Assembly: GCA_017466325.1 (NCBI GenBank)
Contig: JAFTUK010000005.1
Location: 62,001 to 126,000, forward strand
Direction of reading: 5' to 3'
Source: Bacteroidaceae bacterium
GTDB taxonomy: Bacteria > Bacteroidota > Bacteroidia > Bacteroidales > Bacteroidaceae
Length of the DNA: 64,000 nt
A program made the position numbers and the translations under genes. The notes beneath the pieces are model-generated. The model saw only the letters and a list, made by a program, of their open reading frames with translations. It did no database searches and was not told where the DNA came from. How positions within the stretch are numbered: position 1 is the stretch's first letter; each line of letters starts with the position of its first letter. Below, in pieces: positions 58,746-64,000 of this stretch.

Positions 58746-60020
58746 ATGAATACAAATTTGATATTATGCAGCATAGCAGTATTCCTGGTAATCATCCTTG
58801 TGTTGGTTATCATCCTGCTTGTTGCCAAGAAGTACTTGTCGCCCAGCGGCAATGTTACTATTACCATCAATGGCAAGGACAAGGTTTCCGTTCCTCAGGG
58901 CGGTTCTCTGCTCAGCACCATGTCCGAGCAGGGCATCTTCCTGCCCAGCGCTTGTGGCGGTAAGGGTTCTTGCGGCCAGTGCAAGGTGCAGGTTCCTGCC
59001 GGCGGTGGTGAGATTCTGGACAGCGAGAAGGGCCACTTCACCCGTAAGCAGGTGAAGGAGAACTGGCGCCTGGGCTGTCAGTGCAAGGTTAAGAGCGACA
59101 TGGAAATCAAGGTTGACGACTCTGTAATGGGCGTTAAGGAATGGGAGTGCACCGTTATCGGTAATCGCAACGTGGCCACCTTCATCAAGGAGTACAAGGT
59201 TGCCCTGCCTCCCGGCGAGCACATGGACTTCGAGCCCGGTTCTTATGCACAGATCAAGATACCTGCATTCCAGATCGACTACGACAAGGACTTCGACAAG
59301 TCCCTCATCGGCGACACTTATCTGCCCGCATGGGAGAAGTTCGGCCTGTTCGGCTTGAAGTGCGTCAACGACACACCCACCATCCGTGCATACTCTATGG
59401 CCAACTATCCCGACGAGGGTGACATCATCACCCTGAACGTGCGTATTGCCACTCCTCCCTTCAAACCCAAGGAGCAGGGTCCCGGCTTTATGGACGTCAA
59501 TCCCGGTATCGCTTCATCTTACATCTTCAGCCTGAAGCCCGGCGACAAGGTTGTCATGAGCGGTCCCTATGGTGAGTTCCGTCCCAACTACGACACCGGT
59601 CGTGAGATGATTTGGGTTGGTGGTGGTGCCGGTATGGCTCCCCTGCGTGCTCAGATCATGCACATGCTCAAGACCCGTCAGTGCCGCGACCGCCAGATGC
59701 ACTATTTCTATGGTGCACGTGCCCTGGAGGAAATCCCCTTCCTGGACGACTTCCTGGCTCTGGAGAAGGAGTTCGACAACTTCCACTTCCACCTGGCACT
59801 GGACCGTCCCGATCCCAAGGCCGATGCAGCAGGCATCAAGTACACCGCTGGCTTCGTAGCACCCGTTATGGGCGACACCTACCTGAAGCAGCACGAGAGC
59901 CCCGAGGATTGCGAGTACTACCTCTGCGGTCCCCCAATGATGGCCAAGACCGTCCTCGACCTTCTGGACAGCCTCGGTGTGGAGAAGGACATGATCCACT
60001 TCGACGACTTCGGCGGATAA
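58746..60020 (+). CDS. nqrF: Na+-transporting NADH:quinone reductase subunit F
   Basis: 424 residues. One N-terminal helix (about 5-27), a plant-type 2Fe-2S domain with C70, C76, C79 and C111 (SACGGKGSCGQC, GCQC), an FAD-binding domain (RAYSMANYPDEGD) and an NADH-binding domain (MIWVGGGAGMAPLRAQI, YYLCGPPMM). It oxidises NADH and passes electrons into the complex. Last gene of the operon, followed by a strong terminator. Confidence 0.97.
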   Translation: MNTNLILCSIAVFLVIILVLVIILLVAKKYLSPSGNVTITINGKDKVSVPQGGSLLSTMSEQGIFLPSACGGKGSCGQCKVQVPAGGGEILDSEKGHFTRKQVKENWRLGCQCKVKSDMEIKVDDSVMGVKEWECTVIGNRNVATFIKEYKVALPPGEHMDFEPGSYAQIKIPAFQIDYDKDFDKSLIGDTYLPAWEKFGLFGLKCVNDTPTIRAYSMANYPDEGDIITLNVRIATPPFKPKEQGPGFMDVNPGIASSYIFSLKPGDKVVMSGPYGEFRPNYDTGREMIWVGGGAGMAPLRAQIMHMLKTRQCRDRQMHYFYGARALEEIPFLDDFLALEKEFDNFHFHLALDRPDPKADAAGIKYTAGFVAPVMGDTYLKQHESPEDCEYYLCGPPMMAKTVLDLLDSLGVEKDMIHFDDFGG

Positions 60021-60049
60021 TCTCCTGCCCACAAGTCAATATACAAACG

Positions 60050-60093
60050 CAAATGCGCCATTGCCCTCTTAGGGTATGGCGCATTTGTTGTAT
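60050..60093 (+). terminator. nqr operon terminator
   Basis: A 12-bp stem CAAATGCGCCAT/ATGGCGCATTTG (60050-60061, 60076-60087) around TGCCCTCTTAGGGT, followed by TTGTATAAC, 30 nt after the nqrF stop. Confidence 0.75.
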
Positions 60094-60130
60094 AACAGCG
60101 ACAGGTGGAAGCGACTGCTGAATGCCACAA

Positions 60131-60161
60131 TGTGTGACAGCGTGATAACGGCTGTCACACA
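60131..60161. other. 11-bp perfect hairpin in the nqrF-engB gap
   Basis: TGTGTGACAGC pairs with GCTGTCACACA around GTGATAACG. No gene is next to it; a TACCTTTG at 60264-60271 on the plus strand lies further on, without an obvious product. The remainder of 60094-60378 appears empty. Confidence 0.55.
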
Positions 60162-60378
60162 ACAGAGAATACAACTGGGATAAGGATGTAGCGTGCTTTA
60201 TAGTGAAAGTTTGCTATTCTCGTCTTTTCCAAGAACAAGCAATCATCTAAGGGCACAATAGTTTACCTTTGTTACAATTCTCGCACCAGTGCCGTCATAT
60301 TTTACTGCCACTTAGGACGGGGAGAGGGGGTGATGGCTGTAGTTTACTTGAGAAAATTTGTGAGTTTAGGGGATGGCA

Positions 60379-61023
60379 TTATGCTTCTTGTACCATTCCG
60401 TTGACTTCGCCTATGTATTGCAGGAGTTCTTCACGTCCCATGCTGTTTTCGCTGCTGGTGACAAAATGTGGTGGCAGTTCTTCCCACTGCTTGGAGAGTT
60501 CCTTGAGGTAATGCTGCACGTTACCTCCAAGTCGTCCCTTGCTCACTTTGTCTGCCTTGGTGAAAATAATGGCAAAAGGAACTCCGTTTTCTCCAAGCCA
60601 TTCTATGAACTCTAAATCTATTTTCTGCGGCTCCAGACGTACGTCAATCAGGAGGAACAGTAATGTCATCTGTTCGCGTTCCAATATATAGGAACTTATC
60701 ATATGCTCAAAATTCTCCTGATCCTTTTTGCTTCGCTTGGCGTAGCCATATCCGGGAAGGTCCACTAGATACCATGGTCTGTCTGCAGGAGACGTGGGCA
60801 TCTTTCCTTCCGGTGCTCTGTTGATGAGGAAGTGGTTTATGAGTATGGTCTTGCCTGGCGTGGCAGAGGTCTTGGCCAGTTTGTTGTTGTCGGCCAACAT
60901 GTTTATGAGTGAACTTTTGCCCACGTTGCTCCTGCCAATGAAGGCATATTCGGGCAGTTCTGCCTTGGGACACTGTTCCACTTTGGCACTGGAAATGAGG
61001 TATTCGGCGGTTCTTATGGTCAT
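60379..61023 (-). CDS. engB: Ribosome biogenesis GTP-binding protein EngB/YihA
   Basis: 214 residues. GTPase motifs in order: [12 protein letters not shown] (G1), the switch I threonine in [16 protein letters not shown] (G3), FTKADK (G4). Usual length for the TrmE-Era-EngA-YihA group. It acts in 50S assembly and is essential in many bacteria. Its start is 10 nt after the stop of the upstream DUF3078 gene, so the two are likely co-transcribed from the promoter at 62391-62421. Confidence 0.96.
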   Translation of the reverse strand: MTIRTAEYLISSAKVEQCPKAELPEYAFIGRSNVGKSSLINMLADNNKLAKTSATPGKTILINHFLINRAPEGKMPTSPADRPWYLVDLPGYGYAKRSKKDQENFEHMISSYILEREQMTLLFLLIDVRLEPQKIDLEFIEWLGENGVPFAIIFTKADKVSKGRLGGNVQHYLKELSKQWEELPPHFVTSSENSMGREELLQYIGEVNGMVQEA

Positions 61024-61033
61024 GTCTGTTGGA

Positions 61034-62368
61034 TTACCAGTTGTAGTTAAAGCCTAAGGAGAACCATTCTTTCAGCATGAAATAGCTTCCGTGGTCACTT
61101 TTGTATCTTGTACTGCTGTCGTCGAACTTGGGATATATGAACAGTCTGGCAGACAGATACTTGTTGATTGTCAGGTTGAAAGTGTTTTCCCATTCAATGT
61201 TGGTATAGTCAAAGTTGCTGATCCAGTACATGCGGCTGTTCCATGACAGGTTTTTGAGAATCTGCCAGTAGGCATTGACGGTAATGCTGGGACCGAAGTT
61301 GTGGTAAGCATGATGACCAGCTTCAATACCATGTCTTGTTGCCAGGCTGATACGGTCTACATAGCGCATGTTGTAAGAACAGGGTGCCATATATACGTTA
61401 CCACGGAATTTGTTGTTCTTGGTCGCGAATTTGTAGTCAAGACCGACAGAAACGGTTAGGTTCAATGGTGAAAGGAAGTCAGTCCTTAGGTTGTCTGAAT
61501 TATTATCGTACAAAGGGACAATCTGTGTGTTTGCCTGGATTTGGGTGGTATAGTATAAGGTCTTGTAGGCCTTGTATCCCAACTTTGTGGTAAGGCGAAG
61601 GAGGTTGTCAGTGGGTTTCATGGAGTGGAACTTGTCCGACTCTCCAGTGGTCTGGAAACCGAGTCTAACCTCCAGGCGGTTTTCCCATTGCACATTCTGC
61701 TTGTTGTCGTAGTTTGCGTTCAGGGTAAGCAAACAGAGAAATGCGTAGTTGTTTTCACCGCCTTGGAACCAGTTGTCGGAAAAATAATTCTGTGTGAACT
61801 GCAGCGAACCGGAACCGGGGAATTTCCAGAAGTTGGGCTTGCGTGTTACCAGTTTCACGTTTTCGTCCAACTCTGCCCCAAGGTCCACGTTTACAACCTT
61901 GTCTGTAAGTTTGGTTTCGGTGGTCAGAGAACCGTCTACGTCGGTTCGGATGGTTCCGGAGGCCTGTATTTGATCGTCCGTTTGGGTTATCGTTTCAGGA
62001 TGACTTACATATATGTTGGACAATGCATTGTTGACCATCCACATATACATCAGTTGTGGGTCGGAATAAAATATCTTGCTTTCTGCCGAAAACTGTTGTA
62101 GCACGGCAGAGGAATAGAACGTGGGAGGCATTATCATCCTAATGGTGTAGACGCTTGGTTTCTTCCATGACGAAGGATTGGAAAGTGTTGCTTCACGTTG
62201 GTCTGCCAGCAATTGAATCTCTTTGTGATATAAACCGGCAATAGAGTCTACGCGAAATTCCCATCCGATTTTCTTGATGAGCATGGTGCTGTCTGGATTG
62301 GTGTCGTCAAAAGCCAGAGCGGTCAATGTCAAGAAAGAGAGGGCAAAAGATAAAATGTATTTGTACAT
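61034..62368 (-). CDS. DUF3078 outer-membrane protein
   Basis: 444 residues. A signal peptide ([19 protein letters not shown]), a helical N-terminal part, then a predicted barrel region (about 180-444) with [33 protein letters not shown] and repeated aromatic strands ending ...[10 protein letters not shown], a proper C-terminal beta-signal-like end. DUF3078 proteins are widespread Bacteroidota outer-membrane proteins of unknown role. Confidence 0.85.
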   Translation of the reverse strand: MYKYILSFALSFLTLTALAFDDTNPDSTMLIKKIGWEFRVDSIAGLYHKEIQLLADQREATLSNPSSWKKPSVYTIRMIMPPTFYSSAVLQQFSAESKIFYSDPQLMYMWMVNNALSNIYVSHPETITQTDDQIQASGTIRTDVDGSLTTETKLTDKVVNVDLGAELDENVKLVTRKPNFWKFPGSGSLQFTQNYFSDNWFQGGENNYAFLCLLTLNANYDNKQNVQWENRLEVRLGFQTTGESDKFHSMKPTDNLLRLTTKLGYKAYKTLYYTTQIQANTQIVPLYDNNSDNLRTDFLSPLNLTVSVGLDYKFATKNNKFRGNVYMAPCSYNMRYVDRISLATRHGIEAGHHAYHNFGPSITVNAYWQILKNLSWNSRMYWISNFDYTNIEWENTFNLTINKYLSARLFIYPKFDDSSTRYKSDHGSYFMLKEWFSLGFNYNW

Positions 62369-62390
62369 GTCTCGTTGTTCTGATAATGCG

Positions 62391-62421
62391 CAAAGTTATA
62401 TAAATTTGCTGGAATAATCAA
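62391..62421 (-). promoter_or_regulatory. Promoter of the DUF3078-engB unit
   Basis: On the minus strand TTG (62419-62421), a 20-bp spacer and TAACTTTG (62391-62398), 23 nt before the start at 62368. A textbook Bacteroidota promoter. Confidence 0.8.
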
Positions 62422-62534
62422 TGATTTTGGCTGTTTCGTTGATAATAATACGAAAAATGACGTCATAGTGAATATAACACTCCATATATATCCTTTTTTT
62501 TGTGGAACAACAAGGCAGGAAACATTTTTTTTTG

Positions 62535-62542
62535 TATCTTTG
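62535..62542 (+). promoter_or_regulatory. Putative -7 element of tRNA-Thr
   Basis: TATCTTTG, 21 nt before the tRNA 5' end, after a T-rich run. Confidence 0.6.
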
Positions 62543-62563
62543 CAACCGCTTAGAGTTTTTCAG

Positions 62564-62636
<73 letters not shown>

Positions 62637-62643
62637 CAAGGCT

Positions 62644-62690
62644 TATCGGGCAGACACGGGATGCATCCTGGGGTTTGCCCGATATTTTTT
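62644..62690 (+). terminator. tRNA-Thr terminator
   Basis: The 9-bp stem TATCGGGCA/TGCCCGATA (62644-62652, 62676-62684) is followed by TTTTTTG. Confidence 0.85.
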
Positions 62691-62701
62691 GTTACGGATT
62701 A

Positions 62702-62732
62702 TTGGATAGTGCTTGATTTTTTCCTATATTTG
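62702..62732 (+). promoter_or_regulatory. Promoter of malQ
   Basis: TTG at 62702-62704, a 20-bp spacer and TATATTTG at 62725-62732, 40 nt before the ATG at 62773. Confidence 0.75.
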
Positions 62733-62772
62733 TACGGCATAAACACAGAAAATTCATCGCTATTCCAACGAT

Positions 62773-64000
62773 ATGAAACTTCAATTCAAACTTGAATACG
62801 TGACAGCATGGGGACAGGATGTCCGTGTAGAGATAACGGTAAGGCGCAGGCGTGGTGCAGATTTGATACATGCACACCAACTGAACACCCAGGACGGCAT
62901 AAACTGGAGTGGGGAAGTGGTCCTTCACGAAAAGGAGGCACAATCTTTCAGTTACAGTTACTTCATTGCATCAGGCAACGAAGTTCTCCGCCGCGAATGG
63001 TGCGGAGTTCCAAGGACATTCCCCTACGAGCAGAGCAAGACCTTCCTGCTCCAGGACTACTGGAAGGAGATCCCCATCCTCAGCCATCTGTATTCTTCGG
63101 CCTACAGCCATTGTGTGGCACGTTCCCTGGCTCAGGACCCCGATATCACATATTACGACCGCACGCTCCTGTTCCGGGTGCAGGCACCCCAGTTGGTGAA
63201 AGGCCAGCAGCTGGCCCTGCTGGGCTCCTTGCCCCAGTTGGGCGAGTGGATGCCGGAACGCGCCATAAGAATGGGCAGGGGAGGTACCCACGAATGGTGT
63301 CTGGCGCTGAGCGCAACCGGACTTCAGTTCCCCTTTGAATACAAATATGTGGTCATAGATGAGAATACCGGCGACCTCATAGCATGGGAAGGGGGAGAGA
63401 ACCGTATCTCCCCAAAGGTGGAGAACTTTGCCCCGGAGGAGTATGGCATGGAGGCATACGCTCCCAATGCCTCCAGAGACAATATGCTCTTGGCTCCGAA
63501 TACCGTGCAGGTTATCTGGGACCGCCGCTTGCGCATGGCCGACGAGCATTGGAAAACGGCTGGTGTAGTAATTCCTGTCTTCTCCCTTCGTAGCCAGCAC
63601 AGTCAGGGAGCAGGCGACTTCGGTGACTTGCGCATGCTTGTAGATTGGGCCAACAGAACCGGTATGCGTGTGATACAGTTGTTGCCCATCTACGACACTA
63701 CCCAGACCTCTACCTGGCGCGATTGCTATCCCTACAACGCCATCAGCATCTATGCCCTGCATCCTCTCTATCTGGACCTCAGCCAACTGCCCAGTGTTTA
63801 TGACGAGGCCTTCATGCAAGACTACAATCGCGAGCGGGAGGAACTGAATGCCCTGGCCCAGGTTGATTACGAGCGTACCTTCAACATGAAGATGCGATAC
63901 CTGCACAGATTGTATGAACAGGAAGGAGAAGCGGTGCTGGCATCACCAGCCTGCAAGGACTTCATGCGCAGGAACGAGGAATGGCTGATATCATACAGCG
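62773..64000 (+). CDS. malQ: 4-alpha-glucanotransferase, GH77, with tandem CBM20 domains; 3' end outside window
   Basis: The frame is open from the ATG at 62773 to the window edge (409 codons). Two starch-binding CBM20 domains come first: about 1-115 (YVTAWGQDVRVEI, INWSGEVVL) and about 128-235 (LLFRVQAPQLVKGQQLALLG, LPQLGEWMPERAI, FPFEYKYVVID). The GH77 barrel starts at about 260 with AGVVIPVFSLRSQHSQGAGD, FGDLRMLVDWANRTGMRVIQ and LLPIYDTTQTS; the catalytic residues lie beyond the edge. It transfers maltodextrin segments between glucans. The CBM20-CBM20-GH77 order is typical of plant DPE2 and Bacteroidota MalQ. Confidence 0.93.
   Translation, partial: MKLQFKLEYVTAWGQDVRVEITVRRRRGADLIHAHQLNTQDGINWSGEVVLHEKEAQSFSYSYFIASGNEVLRREWCGVPRTFPYEQSKTFLLQDYWKEIPILSHLYSSAYSHCVARSLAQDPDITYYDRTLLFRVQAPQLVKGQQLALLGSLPQLGEWMPERAIRMGRGGTHEWCLALSATGLQFPFEYKYVVIDENTGDLIAWEGGENRISPKVENFAPEEYGMEAYAPNASRDNMLLAPNTVQVIWDRRLRMADEHWKTAGVVIPVFSLRSQHSQGAGDFGDLRMLVDWANRTGMRVIQLLPIYDTTQTSTWRDCYPYNAISIYALHPLYLDLSQLPSVYDEAFMQDYNREREELNALAQVDYERTFNMKMRYLHRLYEQEGEAVLASPACKDFMRRNEEWLISYS

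Noticed and set aside
60264..60271. TACCTTTG on the plus strand between nqrF and engB as promoter of a small RNA
   Set aside because: No -33 element, no terminator-like hairpin downstream before engB, and no open frame; too weak to list as a gene.

Overview
The window reads as a chromosomal segment of a Bacteroidota bacterium, most likely order Bacteroidales and plausibly Prevotellaceae. The evidence is the repeated promoter -7 element TAnnTTTG in front of many genes (several with a TTG/TTTG about 19-20 bp upstream), a complete Na+-pumping NQR operon, small DUF4878/DUF3078/DUF1349/DUF4097-type proteins, secreted proteins with a short C-terminal sorting-like tail, a stand-alone LytTR regulator, and a CBM20-containing MalQ. 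Base composition is moderate (about half G+C by eye) except for two visibly AT-rich stretches (about 13.5-17.6 kb and 21.8-26.0 kb) that look acquired. Genus-level placement is inference.

Layout. 0-5 kb: the 5' two thirds of a GH89 alpha-N-acetylglucosaminidase, a deletion chimera of two genes (EEP family plus GH97), a sigma/anti-sigma/Spy-like operon, a small secreted protein and ribonuclease Z. 5-13 kb: housekeeping genes rpsA, tex, a Pif1-like helicase with HRDC domain, a Nudix hydrolase, a Dabb protein. 13.5-17.6 kb: AT-rich divergent pair of a membrane-anchored TPR/HTH regulator and an outer-membrane beta-barrel protein. 17.9-21.4 kb: EamA transporter, rhodanese lipoprotein, secreted beta-trefoil-like protein, metallo-beta-lactamase fold protein, thioesterase. 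21.8-26.0 kb: AT-rich six-gene operon of unrecognised proteins abutting a decayed IS982 element. 26-31.5 kb: DUF1254/1214-like lipoprotein, RelB-type/PIN toxin-antitoxin pair between direct repeats, acetyltransferase, YjbR protein and a two-domain SGNH/sialate O-acetylesterase. 31.7-36.3 kb: DUF1349 protein, M28 peptidase, MITE-like element in a thioesterase remnant, tRNA-Asp, second sigma/anti-sigma operon with a DUF4097 protein. 36.7-41.8 kb: large GH20 hexosaminidase, DUF4878 and YiiX-like lipoproteins. 42-49.3 kb: frameshifted LytTR gene, NAGPA-like protein, a run of unrecognised lipoprotein/TPR genes and a PP2C-like pseudogene. 49.4-54 kb: TamB. 54-60 kb: nqrABCDEF. 60-64 kb: engB, DUF3078 protein, tRNA-Thr and the start of malQ.

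Functionally, GH89, GH20, the GH97 remnant and the sialate esterase fit a host- or mucin-glycan-degrading lifestyle, with energy coupling through NQR. Several genes are broken (EEP/GH97, LytTR, PP2C, thioesterase tail, acyltransferase tail, IS982), so the genome is eroding locally.

The most unusual signals are: (1) four intergenic arrays, unrelated in sequence, each made of short hairpins at an exact 22-nt period; (2) an NqrC subunit with an N-terminal rubredoxin-type CxxC-x12-CxxC domain; and (3) the AT-rich operon of six unrecognised genes bounded by an inverted 11-mer.
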